Shown here piece by piece: positions 37,126 through 45,415 of a stretch of 64,000 nucleotides of DNA. Source of the stretch: Oleisolibacter albus (GTDB lineage: Bacteria > Pseudomonadota > Alphaproteobacteria > Azospirillales > Azospirillaceae); contig NZ_QGNJ01000014.1 in NCBI RefSeq assembly GCF_003336875.1, forward strand, positions 58,869 to 122,868, in the 5' to 3' direction. Position 1 is the first letter of the stretch; each line of letters opens with the position of its first letter. A program made the translations under genes and the position numbers. Under the pieces are notes generated by a model. It was not told the DNA's origin. It made no database searches and worked only from the letters and a program-made list of their open reading frames with translations.

Positions 37126-37694
37126 AAGTCGGGCCAGGCCTGCTTCACCACCGGACTGTCGCTGGCGAAGCTGTGGCAGGTGTTCAGCAGCACCGGCCGG
37201 CGCTGCGGTGCGGGCGGTTCCCCCAGTGCCGCCGCCGCCTTGCGGCGGTCGCGCGCCTCGCGTTCCAGCACGGGGGCGATGGTCTGGAACGTGGTGGTGG
37301 CCACCGGCCCCAGCAGCTCCACCAGATGGGTGCAGCCCTCGATGCCGCCCAGCCGCTCTTTCACCGCGGCGGTCCAGCCGCTGGCGATGCGCAGGCCGAC
37401 AAGGCGCTGGAAGTTCGGGGTGATGGCGGGGCACATGGCGAAGGGCGAGGCGTCGGTCACGGCGGCCACGGCCTGCACCACGAACTGGCTGTCCACGGTC
37501 AGCCTGATCCACATGTCGTGGACGAAGTCGCCCGGCGCCAGCCGGCCCCGCGCCTGGCTGTCGAAACCGTAGGTCTTCTGGTCGGTGATGTGGCCCTCGA
37601 TGTCCCACAGCCCGTCGGTGCGCCGGTACCCGGTGCAGGTGACCGTGCGGGTGTGCAGATGCTCACGGGCGCAGTCGGGGGGAGGCAGGGGCAT
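37065..37694 (-). CDS. DUF2889-family protein
   Basis: 209-residue soluble protein of unknown function. The family signature is LHTRTVTCTGYRRTDGLWDIEGHITDQKTYGF near the N-terminus, followed by GDFVHDMWIRLTVD. Then comes GCTHLVELLGPVATTTFQTIAP, with the conserved Cys-Thr-His. A palindrome resembling a LiuR operator lies 70 bp upstream, which would fit a link to acyl-CoA metabolism. The C-terminal end overlaps the ribbon-helix-helix gene. Confidence 0.82.
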   Translation of the reverse strand: MPLPPPDCAREHLHTRTVTCTGYRRTDGLWDIEGHITDQKTYGFDSQARGRLAPGDFVHDMWIRLTVDSQFVVQAVAAVTDASPFAMCPAITPNFQRLVGLRIASGWTAAVKERLGGIEGCTHLVELLGPVATTTFQTIAPVLEREARDRRKAAAALGEPPAPQRRPVLLNTCHSFASDSPVVKQAWPDFYTGPRDEAGPTGRPSGRDA

Positions 37695-37762
37695 GGGCCG
37701 GGTCCTGTTGTCGCGGTCCTGCCGCGACAGCGGCGGGGATCGAGATGGAACTATCCATACCC

Positions 37763-37778
37763 TTTACGTAAACGTCAA
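37763..37778. promoter_or_regulatory. TTTACGT-AA-ACGTCAA palindrome (LiuR-like operator)
   Basis: An inverted repeat with one mismatch lies upstream of the DUF2889 gene. It resembles MerR-family LiuR operators that control branched-chain and acyl-CoA catabolism in proteobacteria. The match is by eye. Confidence 0.4.
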
Positions 37779-37854
37779 TAAGACCTTGGCTGGTAGAGGG
37801 GGAGCAGGGGGCGGCCCGTCCCGCCCGCCCCCTGCCGGTCATTCATGCTGCCGG

Positions 37855-40290
37855 TCATTCGTAGCGCAGGGCCGTCACCGGCTTCTGGGCGGCGACGCGG
37901 GCGGCATGGCCGGCCACGGTGATCCAGGCGATGAGCAGCGCCGCGGCACCGGCGGCCAGGAACAGGGCCGGGTTGAGGTCGATGCGGTAGGCGAAGCCTT
38001 CCAGCCACTGCGACAGGCCGATCCAGGCCAGGGGCCAGGCGATGAGGTTGGCCACCAGCACGGGCTGCGAGAACTGCCAGACCAGCAGGCGGACGATGTC
38101 GGGCACGCCGGCCCCCAGCACCTTGCGCACGCCGATCTCCTTGGTGCGCCGCTGGGCGGTGAAGGCGGCCAGTCCATAGAGCCCCAGGCAGGCGATGAGC
38201 ACGGCCAGTCCGGCGAAGCCGCCGAACACGCGCGCCTGCCGCTGGTCGGCGGCATAGAGCTGGCCGATGCGGTCGTCGAGGAAGTGGCGGCGCAGCGGCA
38301 CATCGGGCATCAGCGTGCGCCAGAGGCCGTCGATGCGCTCCAGCACGCCCGGCACGGCCCCGGCGGCCACCCGCACCAGCAGGGTTCCGGCTTCCTCCGG
38401 CGCGGCCAGATAGATGGTCGGCACCGTGGCGCTGCGGGCCGATTTGTACTGGAGATCGTCCACCACCCCGATGACGGTCAGGGCGATATCGCCGCCATCG
38501 GACGGATAGGTCAGCGTCCGGCCGATGGCCGCGTCGGCGTCGGGCCAGCCCAGCCGGCGCACCGCCGCCCGTGACAGCACCGTGGCGGCGGCGCGGCCCG
38601 TGACCGGGGCCGCACCGGGGACGTCCTGGGGCAGACGGTCGGTGGACCGGGCCTCATCAAAGCCGCGCCCGGCCAGGACGCGTGCGCGCAATGTTTCAAA
38701 ATAGCCGAAATCCACCGGCTCCGTGCGGATGGTCACGTCCTTCCCCGTTTCCGGATCGACGAAGGTGGAGGTGCGCTCCGAACTGTCGGACGGGGCCCAG
38801 GGCGCACCGGCCACCGACAGCACGCCGGGATCGGCCCGCAGGCGGGTCTTCAGCGCCTCCAGCCGGGGAGCGACGCCGGGATTGTCCACCTCGCGCAGCA
38901 GCACGACATTCTCCTGGTCGAAGCCCAGCCGCTGGGTGCTGGCGAACCGGGTCTGCTCCCACACCACCAGCGTGGCCACCGACAGGCCGATGGCCACACT
39001 GAATTGCAGCACCACCAGCACCGCGCGCAGGCGGCTGCCGCCGACCATGCGGCCATTGCCCCGTAACACTTCCGCCGGACGGAAGCCGGACAGGACCAGG
39101 GCGGGATAGGCGCCGCCGGCCAATCCCAGCAGCAGCACCAGCCCGGCCGCCATGGCGGCCATGCCGCCCATGGTGTGGAAGGCCGGGTCCATGCGCATGT
39201 CGAGCGCAGTCAGGAAGGGCGGCAGCAACAGCTCGACCAGGGCCAGGGACAGCAGCCCGGCGAACAGGGTCAGCAGCAGCGATTCCCCCAGGAACTGGAT
39301 CATGATCAGCCCGCGGCTGGCCCCCAGGGTCTTGCGCAGGGCGACTTCGCGCGCCCGCTGCGTGGCGCGGGCCGTGGCCAGATTGACGAAATTGATGGCG
39401 GCGATGGCCAGGATCACCCCGGCCAGGGCGGTCAGCCCGGCCAGCACGGCCAGGGGTGTGCCGTCCTCGCCCGGCAGCGGCCGCACATGCAGGTCGCGCA
39501 GGGCGTGCAGCGACAGGGCCACGCCGTCGCCGCGCTGTTCGGCATCGGCCTGGTCGGGACGGACCAGACGCAGGAAGTCGGGGAAGGCGCGGTCCAGGGC
39601 GGCGCCGTCCGTCCCCGGCTTCAGCAGCAGATAGACGTTGAGGAAGTTGGAGTTCCAGTTCTCCCGGTTGGCTGCGAACTGCCCGACCGGCGTGTCGATG
39701 GCGGTGAGAAACTCCGGTTGCAGCGTGGTGTTCGAGGGCGGGTCCAGCACGACCCCGGTCACCGTCAGCACCCGGCCACCGGCCAGTTCCAGGGGCCGGC
39801 CCAGGATGTCGGTGCGGCCATAGAGCTTTTCGGCCAGGCTGCGGCTCAGCACGGCGGTGTTGGGCTGCGCCAGCGCCGTCGCCGGGTCGCCGGCCAGGAA
39901 CGGCATGGGAAACAGCTGGAAGAAGGCGGGATCGACCGCGGTCACCATCTGGTACAGGCTGTCGGCGCCGCGGCGCACGATCTCCCGCGTGCGGCCAACG
40001 CGGACCATCTGCTCCACCTCGGGGAAGTGGGCGGCGATGGCCGGCCCCATGGGCATGGACTGCGATGCCGTGGGTTCGGGTGCCCGCCCGGCCACCAGTT
40101 CGGTCCGGTCCAGCCGCCAGATGCAGCCGGCGTCGGGATACTGGCTGTCATAGGACAGTTCATGACGGACGAAGAGGGCGATCAGCAGCGCCGCCGTCAG
40201 TCCGGCCGCCAGCCCCAGCACATTGATGGCGGTATAGAGCCGGTGGCGCAGCAGGCTGCGGATCGCCACGATCAGCCAGTTCCTCAGCAT
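37855..40290 (-). CDS. MacB/FtsX-type ABC transporter permease (second)
   Basis: 811-residue inner-membrane protein, last gene of the exporter operon. It has two FtsX-type modules: one helix near 20-42 and a large periplasmic MacB-PCD domain, three helices at about 280-405, then a helix near 430 followed by a second periplasmic domain and three C-terminal helices. FtsX landmarks are ATARATQRAREVALRKTLGASRG and, near the C-terminus, RRTKEIGVRKVLGAGVPDIV. It ends PVTALRYE. It is 48 bp downstream of a close relative, which suggests duplication and a heteromeric permease. Confidence 0.88.
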   Translation of the reverse strand: MLRNWLIVAIRSLLRHRLYTAINVLGLAAGLTAALLIALFVRHELSYDSQYPDAGCIWRLDRTELVAGRAPEPTASQSMPMGPAIAAHFPEVEQMVRVGRTREIVRRGADSLYQMVTAVDPAFFQLFPMPFLAGDPATALAQPNTAVLSRSLAEKLYGRTDILGRPLELAGGRVLTVTGVVLDPPSNTTLQPEFLTAIDTPVGQFAANRENWNSNFLNVYLLLKPGTDGAALDRAFPDFLRLVRPDQADAEQRGDGVALSLHALRDLHVRPLPGEDGTPLAVLAGLTALAGVILAIAAINFVNLATARATQRAREVALRKTLGASRGLIMIQFLGESLLLTLFAGLLSLALVELLLPPFLTALDMRMDPAFHTMGGMAAMAAGLVLLLGLAGGAYPALVLSGFRPAEVLRGNGRMVGGSRLRAVLVVLQFSVAIGLSVATLVVWEQTRFASTQRLGFDQENVVLLREVDNPGVAPRLEALKTRLRADPGVLSVAGAPWAPSDSSERTSTFVDPETGKDVTIRTEPVDFGYFETLRARVLAGRGFDEARSTDRLPQDVPGAAPVTGRAAATVLSRAAVRRLGWPDADAAIGRTLTYPSDGGDIALTVIGVVDDLQYKSARSATVPTIYLAAPEEAGTLLVRVAAGAVPGVLERIDGLWRTLMPDVPLRRHFLDDRIGQLYAADQRQARVFGGFAGLAVLIACLGLYGLAAFTAQRRTKEIGVRKVLGAGVPDIVRLLVWQFSQPVLVANLIAWPLAWIGLSQWLEGFAYRIDLNPALFLAAGAAALLIAWITVAGHAARVAAQKPVTALRYE

Positions 40291-40338
40291 TGTCCAATCT
40301 CCCTCTGCCGGCCGACGCGCGCCCGTCGGCCTTTGGCG

Positions 40339-42828
40339 TCATTCGTAGCGCAGCGCCGTCACCGGCCTGGCCTGGGCCACCCGGGCCGCATGCAGCCCCA
40401 CCGTCAGCCAGGCGATGCCCAGCGCCGCCGCTCCGGCGCCGACGAACAGCACCGGGTCGAGGTCGATGCGGTAGGCGAAGCTCCGCAGCCAGTGTTCCAG
40501 CCCCCACCAGGCCAGTGGCCAGGCGATGAGGTTGGCCAGCAGCACCGGCTTGCTGAACTGCCAGACCAGCAGGCGGACGATGTCGGGCACCCCGGCCCCC
40601 AGCACCTTGCGCAGGCCGATCTCCTTGGTGCGCCGGGCCGCGGTGAAGCTGGCCAGCCCGAACAGCCCCAGACAGGCGATGATGATGGCCAGACCGGAGA
40701 AGGCGGCGAACATCTGGCTGGTCTTCTGTTCGCGCGCATAGAGGTCCTGCAGCCGCTCATCCAGGAACTGGCGCTGGATCGGCATGTCCGGGTACATCTC
40801 GCGCCACAGACGGTCGATGTCGGCCAGGGCCTCGCGTACCTGCCCGGCCTTGATCCGCACCACGGCGCTGTCGGACGGCGCATCGCTGACGAAGAAGTAG
40901 GAGGGGGCGATCTCCTCGTGGATGCTGCGGTAGTGGAAATCATCCACGACGCCGACGATGGTCAGGCGCAGGCTGGTGCCGTCGCCGCCGCCGGCCTCGA
41001 ACACCTGGCCGATGGCGGCCTCGGCCGTGGCGAAGCCCAACCGCTGCACGCCGGCCACGTTCAGCAGCGCCGCCCCGGTCAGGGTGACCCGGTCCGATCC
41101 CGCGGGCCGCTGCTCGCCATTGCGCAGCCAGTCCGGCGTCACCATGCGGTCACCGCCGCGGTTGCGGTCGAAATCGCGGCCGGCGACGAGGCGCAGCCCC
41201 ATGGTCCGGACATAGTCGAAGCCCACGCTGTCATTGCGCAGGATGATCATCTGGCTGGGGTCGCCGCCGGGCAGGCGGACATTGGTGTTGTTCTCATTCC
41301 CATCCCCCGGCACCAGATCGGTTTCGGCGGCGGCGGCCACATGCGGGTCGGCCCGCAGCGCATCGAGGAAGGCACCCTGGCGGTCGCGGATCTCACGCCG
41401 GCCGATGCCATCCAGCACCAGCAGATTCTCGCGGTCATAGCCCAGATCCTTGGTCTGGGCGAACAACAGCTGCCCATGCACCACGGCGGTGGCCACCATC
41501 AGCCCGATGGAGATGGCGAACTGCACCACCACCAGCGCGGTGCGCAGCCGGCCCGAGCCGCCACCGACACCACTGGACGCGCCCTTCAGCACGCGGGCCG
41601 GATTGAAGCCGGACAGGAAGAAGGCGGGATAGGCGCCGCCGGCCACCCCCACCAGCACGGCCAGGGCCAGCAACAGGCCCAGCAGCGACGGGTCGCTGTA
41701 ATCGAAGGTCAGCGGCTTGCCCAGGAAGGCGGCGTAACCCGGCAGCACCAGCTCCACCAGGGCCAGGGCCAGCACCAGCCCGACCAGGGTCAGCAGCACC
41801 GACTCGCCGATGAACTGCATCACGATCTGACCGCGGCTGGCTCCCACCACCTTGCGCACGCTGACTTCGCGCGCCCGCTGGGTGGCACGGGCGGTGGCCA
41901 GGTTCATGAAATTGATGCTGGCGATGGCCAACACCAGCAGAGCCACGGCGGAGAAGGTGTAGATCTCGGCCAGGCTGGTGCCCGGCCGCATGTCGGACAG
42001 CAGCGGCTGGGTGTGGACGCTCGTCAGCGGCCGCAGCTCCGGGCGGAAGATATCGCCCAGGACGATGGGGCCGGTCGGGCTGTTGAAGGTGGGGGCCGTC
42101 TTCTTCATCCAGGCGTCGAGCCCGGCATTGAGGGCGGCCAGATCGGTGCCCGGCTTCAGCTGCACATAGGTCCAGCAGCAGATCGCGCCCCAGTTCTGTT
42201 CCTGCGCCTGCAGATTGCGACCGGACACCGAATTCACCGGCAGCAGGATGTCAATCTTGAACTGGGTGTTGCCGGGCAGGTCCTTCATCACGCCGGTGAC
42301 ATGGACGCTCTTGTTGTTGTCCACGCTCAGGGTTCGGCCCAGCACGTCGGTGGACTGGAAGTATTTCCGGGCCAGCGTCTCGGTCAGCACCACGCCGGAC
42401 GGGTCATCCAGGGCCGTTTCCCGCGTGCCGGCCACGAAGGGGAAGTCGAAGATGCGCAGGAAATCCGTGTCGGCCAGCAGCATGTCCTCGAAGAACTGGA
42501 CATCCCCCTGCTGCACGATGGAACGCTGCCGCACCAGCCGGGCCGCGGCCTCCACCTCGGGGTGATCCTGCTTGAAGGCGGCGGCGAAGGGCAGCATGGC
42601 CGCGGACGCATGGTCGGTGCTGCGCCCCGGCAGGGTGGCGTAGATCGTCACCTGGGCGATGCGGTCCGCCTTGCTGAAGAAACGGTCATAGGTCAGCTCG
42701 TGCCGGACGAACAGCAGGATCAGGATGCAAGCGGCCAGCCCCACGGCCAGACCGATGATGTTGATGGCGGAATAGAGCTTGTGCTTGACCAGATTGCGCA
42801 GGGCGACGGTCAGATAGCTGCGGAACAT
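40339..42828 (-). CDS. MacB/FtsX-type ABC transporter permease (first)
   Basis: 829-residue paralogue of the gene that follows it, with the same double FtsX layout and the same ends (N-terminal RNLVKHKLYSAINIIGLAVGL, C-terminal PVTALRYE). Conserved coupling segments are ATARATQRAREVSVRKVVGASRG and RRTKEIGLRKVLGAGVPDIV. The periplasmic domain is expected to contact the adaptor. It lies 30 bp after the ATPase gene. Proteins of this design act as mechanotransmission exporters of peptides, lipids or drugs rather than as channels. Confidence 0.88.
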   Translation of the reverse strand: MFRSYLTVALRNLVKHKLYSAINIIGLAVGLAACILILLFVRHELTYDRFFSKADRIAQVTIYATLPGRSTDHASAAMLPFAAAFKQDHPEVEAAARLVRQRSIVQQGDVQFFEDMLLADTDFLRIFDFPFVAGTRETALDDPSGVVLTETLARKYFQSTDVLGRTLSVDNNKSVHVTGVMKDLPGNTQFKIDILLPVNSVSGRNLQAQEQNWGAICCWTYVQLKPGTDLAALNAGLDAWMKKTAPTFNSPTGPIVLGDIFRPELRPLTSVHTQPLLSDMRPGTSLAEIYTFSAVALLVLAIASINFMNLATARATQRAREVSVRKVVGASRGQIVMQFIGESVLLTLVGLVLALALVELVLPGYAAFLGKPLTFDYSDPSLLGLLLALAVLVGVAGGAYPAFFLSGFNPARVLKGASSGVGGGSGRLRTALVVVQFAISIGLMVATAVVHGQLLFAQTKDLGYDRENLLVLDGIGRREIRDRQGAFLDALRADPHVAAAAETDLVPGDGNENNTNVRLPGGDPSQMIILRNDSVGFDYVRTMGLRLVAGRDFDRNRGGDRMVTPDWLRNGEQRPAGSDRVTLTGAALLNVAGVQRLGFATAEAAIGQVFEAGGGDGTSLRLTIVGVVDDFHYRSIHEEIAPSYFFVSDAPSDSAVVRIKAGQVREALADIDRLWREMYPDMPIQRQFLDERLQDLYAREQKTSQMFAAFSGLAIIIACLGLFGLASFTAARRTKEIGLRKVLGAGVPDIVRLLVWQFSKPVLLANLIAWPLAWWGLEHWLRSFAYRIDLDPVLFVGAGAAALGIAWLTVGLHAARVAQARPVTALRYE

Positions 42829-42857
42829 GAGGCCTCTCCCCCGGGTGGCGCGGACGA

Positions 42858-43538
42858 TCAGGCCGCGCGCAGGTTCTCGGCGACCACCTGTCCGTCGAAC
42901 AGGTTGATGATGCGGCGCGCATACTGGGCGTGCGGCATGGAGTGGGTGACCATGACGATGGTCGTTCCCTCGGCGTTCAGGCCGGTCAGCATGTGCATGA
43001 CCTCGTCACCATTGGCGCTGTCCAGGTTGCCGGTGGGTTCGTCCGCCAGCAGCATGCGCGGCCGGGCCACCACGGCGCGGGCGATGGCGACGCGCTGCTG
43101 CTGACCGCCGGAGAGCTGTTGCGGCAGATGCCCCTCGCGGTGGCTGATCTTGACCTTCTCCAGCGCCTCCTTGACCCGCGCCTTGCGCTCGCGCGCCGGG
43201 ATGTCGTGGTAGAGCAGCGCCAGCTCCACATTCTCGAACACCGTCAGCTCGTCGATGAGGTTGAAGCTCTGGAAGATGAAGCCGATGTTCTTCTTGCGGA
43301 TGTCGGCCAGCTTGCGCTCGCCGTAGCGGGACACCTCCTCGCCGTTGAACCAGTATTCGCCGGATGTGGGCGTATCCAGCATGCCGACGATGTTCAGCAG
43401 CGAGGACTTGCCGCAGCCGGACGGCCCCATGACCGCCACGAATTCCCCGGTCTGGACATGGATGTTCACGCCGTTCAGGGCCGTGGTCTCCACCTCCTCG
43501 GTGCGGTAGGCCTTCACCAGATTGACGAGTTTCAGCAT
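42858..43538 (-). CDS. ABC transporter ATPase, MacB/LolD type
   Basis: 226-residue cytoplasmic ATPase. Walker A is GPSGCGKSS, the Q-loop lies in IGFIFQSFNLIDELTVFENVE, the signature is LSGGQQQR, and Walker B is MLLADEPTGNLD with the switch His in MVTHS. The spacing and the ADEPTGNLD form place it with MacB/LolD/FtsE partners of FtsX-type permeases. It lies between the adaptor and permease genes of one operon. Confidence 0.95.
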   Translation of the reverse strand: MLKLVNLVKAYRTEEVETTALNGVNIHVQTGEFVAVMGPSGCGKSSLLNIVGMLDTPTSGEYWFNGEEVSRYGERKLADIRKKNIGFIFQSFNLIDELTVFENVELALLYHDIPARERKARVKEALEKVKISHREGHLPQQLSGGQQQRVAIARAVVARPRMLLADEPTGNLDSANGDEVMHMLTGLNAEGTTIVMVTHSMPHAQYARRIINLFDGQVVAENLRAA

Positions 43539-43625
43539 CGGTTTCGCGTCCTTATGTCCGGTTTTTCCTGGCCGCCCGTGCCGGGGCGGCGGTGCCTGTC
43601 CCTGTCCGCCACGTCCGTGTGGCGG

Positions 43626-44888
43626 TCACTGCAACTGGATGCGGTCCATGCGGACCATGTCGCCGTAGGCGGACGTGATGACCCGCTCCCCCTTGTCCAG
43701 CCCGCTGCGGACCTCGATGACCTGGGCGTTGCGCCGGCCGAGCTGGACCCGGCGCTTGCTGGCGTACTGCCCGTCGGGACCGACCACGAACAGCCAGTCG
43801 CCGCCCGTGTCCTGGAAGAAGGCCCCGTTGGGGATCAGCAGCGCCGTGGTGGTGGCGCCCAGCTTCAGGCGCAGCTGCAGCGTCTGACCCGGCCGGATGT
43901 CCTTCGGCCCGTCGCCCTGGAACTCCAGATCGACGCGGAACTGGCCGTCCCGCACCTGGGGGAAGATCTTGGCCACGGTCAGCACAAAGGGGCTGCCGCC
44001 GATCGCCACCTCCGCCGACTGGCCCTGGGACAGGCGCGGCAGATAGAATTCGTCCACCTGGGCCACGACCTTGAAGCCGTCCATGCGGTCGATGCGGCCC
44101 AGCCGCTCGCCCCGCTGCTTGTTCTGGCCGATCTCGGCCTCCAGCGCCGTCAGCTGTCCGTCCACGGGGGCCTTGACGATGAGGTTGTCCAGGTTGTGGC
44201 GGGTGAACTCCAGATTGTCCTGCAGCTTGGTCGTCGCCTCCTTCAGCTGGGCGAACTGCTCGCTGCGCAGCCGGTCGGTCACCTGCTGCTGTTCCTTCAG
44301 CACGGCCTGACGCCGCTTCTGGTATTCGTACTCGTCCTTTGTGTCGTCGAACTGGGCCTGGGACACGGCGTTGGTGCGCACCAGCGCCGTGCGGCGCTCC
44401 AGCGCGCGGCCCAGCTGGGTCAGGCGGTACTCCACCTCCACCAGCTCGCGCTGGTTCTCCAGGCGGGAGGTCTCCAGCCCCAGCTCCACCGTGCGCAGCT
44501 GGTTCAGCTGTTCGATCACCTGCGCCTCGCGCGAGATCACCTCCAGCTGCAGGTCGGTGTTGGACAGTTCCAGCAGCGGCTGCCCGGCCTTGACCATCTG
44601 CCCGGCCTCGACGAAGCGTTTCTCCACCCGGCCGCCCTCGACACTGTCCAGGAAGATGCTGGTCAGCGGCTCCACCGAGCCGCGCACGGGGATGAAATCC
44701 TCGAACGCGCCTTCGTTGACGGTGGAGATCACCAGCCGCTCCTGGGCGATGCGCACCGTGGCGCCGCCGCCATGATTGAGTGCCGCCACGCTGCCCGCGC
44801 CCACCAGCAGGGCCACCGCCGCCGCGGCCAGGATGCGGCCCTTGTGCTTGCGCCAGCCCGTTTTCTCGATGCGCCGGTCCATCGCCAT
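43626..44888 (-). CDS. Periplasmic adaptor (HlyD/MacA-type) of the ABC exporter
   Basis: 420-residue membrane-fusion protein. One N-terminal helix (about 17-37) anchors it. A first lipoyl half (GSVEPLTSIFLDSVEGGRVEKRF) is followed by a long coiled-coil hairpin (about 110-235, rich in Glu/Gln/Arg heptads), a second lipoyl half (IVKAPVDGQLTALEAEIGQ) and beta-barrel and membrane-proximal domains ending SGLDKGERVITSAYGD. It links the inner-membrane permeases to an outer-membrane channel not found here. GGGAGGGGGC precedes the ATG at 44888. Confidence 0.9.
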   Translation of the reverse strand: MAMDRRIEKTGWRKHKGRILAAAAVALLVGAGSVAALNHGGGATVRIAQERLVISTVNEGAFEDFIPVRGSVEPLTSIFLDSVEGGRVEKRFVEAGQMVKAGQPLLELSNTDLQLEVISREAQVIEQLNQLRTVELGLETSRLENQRELVEVEYRLTQLGRALERRTALVRTNAVSQAQFDDTKDEYEYQKRRQAVLKEQQQVTDRLRSEQFAQLKEATTKLQDNLEFTRHNLDNLIVKAPVDGQLTALEAEIGQNKQRGERLGRIDRMDGFKVVAQVDEFYLPRLSQGQSAEVAIGGSPFVLTVAKIFPQVRDGQFRVDLEFQGDGPKDIRPGQTLQLRLKLGATTTALLIPNGAFFQDTGGDWLFVVGPDGQYASKRRVQLGRRNAQVIEVRSGLDKGERVITSAYGDMVRMDRIQLQ

Positions 44889-44914
44889 CTCTGCCCCCTC
44901 CCGTGCCGCCGCGG

Positions 44915-45049
44915 TCAGATCAGCCGGCCCAGCCAGGGCAGGGCCACGGCCACCAGGGCGCCGGCCAGCCAGAGGTCGGGATTGGTCGCGACGATCCGGT
45001 CCAGCAGGCGGTCGCCCAGGGGTTGCGGCAGATGGCGGATGGCGGGCAT
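44915..45049 (-). CDS. Putative 44-aa peptide at the head of the sigma-54 exporter operon
   Basis: Small open frame located between the sigma-54 promoter (expected transcript start near 45117) and the adaptor gene. AAGGA lies 8 nt before its ATG. The peptide has a basic/polar first half (MPAIRHLPQPLGDRLLDRI) and a hydrophobic C-terminal helix (PDLWLAGALVAVALPWLGRL). It ends 26 bp before the adaptor start. It could be a small membrane regulator of the exporter, a cargo-like or sensing peptide, or a leader controlling adaptor translation. I recognise no family. It is too short to be proven by codon statistics. Confidence 0.5.
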   Translation of the reverse strand: MPAIRHLPQPLGDRLLDRIVATNPDLWLAGALVAVALPWLGRLI

Positions 45050-45127
45050 GGCTCGGTCCTTCGTGTTGGCGCCGGGCCGGGTCCTGCGCAGGACGGCCCG
45101 ATCGGTCCCTGATGGCCGGACAGCAAC

Positions 45128-45142
45128 GCAAGGCGCGTGCCA
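45128..45142 (-). promoter_or_regulatory. Sigma-54 (-24/-12) promoter of the ABC exporter operon
   Basis: On the minus strand TGGCACG-CGCC-TTGC matches the -24/-12 consensus TGGCACG-N4-TTGC with the correct spacing. Transcription toward lower coordinates would start near 45117 and cover the 44-codon frame, adaptor, ATPase and both permeases. It fits the NtrC-family regulator encoded next door. Confidence 0.8.
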
Positions 45143-45188
45143 GAGGCCGGAAACACCGGATTTCCTGGGGCCGCACAACCAGAACGAC

Positions 45189-45234
45189 TGTCCGTCAGCG
45201 GACACTGTCCGGTATCGGACAGTCGAACCGGACA
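45189..45234. promoter_or_regulatory. Enhancer sites: two TGTCCG-N4-CGGACA palindromes plus a half-site
   Basis: TGTCCGTCAGCGGACA (45189-45204) and TGTCCGGTATCGGACA (45206-45221) are perfect six-bp inverted repeats with four-base centres, 17 bp apart. A CGGACA half-site is at 45229-45234. They lie about 70-115 bp upstream of the minus-strand start and a similar distance upstream of the plus-strand one. This is the right place for a shared upstream activator site of the response regulator. Confidence 0.75.
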
Positions 45235-45286
45235 GTGCCGGCGCGCAAAGCCAGCCGTCACGCGCACGCCGGCGCCGGCCCTGCGC

Positions 45287-45302
45287 TGGCATTGCTCCTG
45301 CA
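45287..45302 (+). promoter_or_regulatory. Sigma-54 promoter of the response regulator-kinase operon
   Basis: TGGCAT-TGCTC-CTGCA keeps the invariant GG and GC of the -24/-12 consensus at the right spacing; the differences are T for C at the end of -24 and C for T in -12. Transcription would start near 45313, about 100 bp before the regulator gene. Confidence 0.6.
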
Positions 45303-45372
45303 TGCGCCGGGATCGCGGGGGGCGTCCGGCGGCGTGCCGCCAAGGTTGGGCGTGCGCCGGCGCGGACGGCGC

Positions 45373-45388
45373 TGTACGATTCCGGACA
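45373..45388. promoter_or_regulatory. Fourth regulator palindrome near the response regulator start
   Basis: TGTACGATTCCGGACA matches TGTCCG-N4-CGGACA with one mismatch. It lies 28 bp before the ATG, downstream of the predicted plus-strand sigma-54 start, so it may serve negative autoregulation. Confidence 0.5.
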
Positions 45389-45415
45389 ATTGCCCAGTAT
45401 GTGACGGGAGATCCC

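Noticed and set aside
39175..43104. A 1,309-codon plus-strand frame across the ABC permeases
   Set aside because: Low-complexity antisense translation of genes with clear FtsX motifs; no ribosome binding site.
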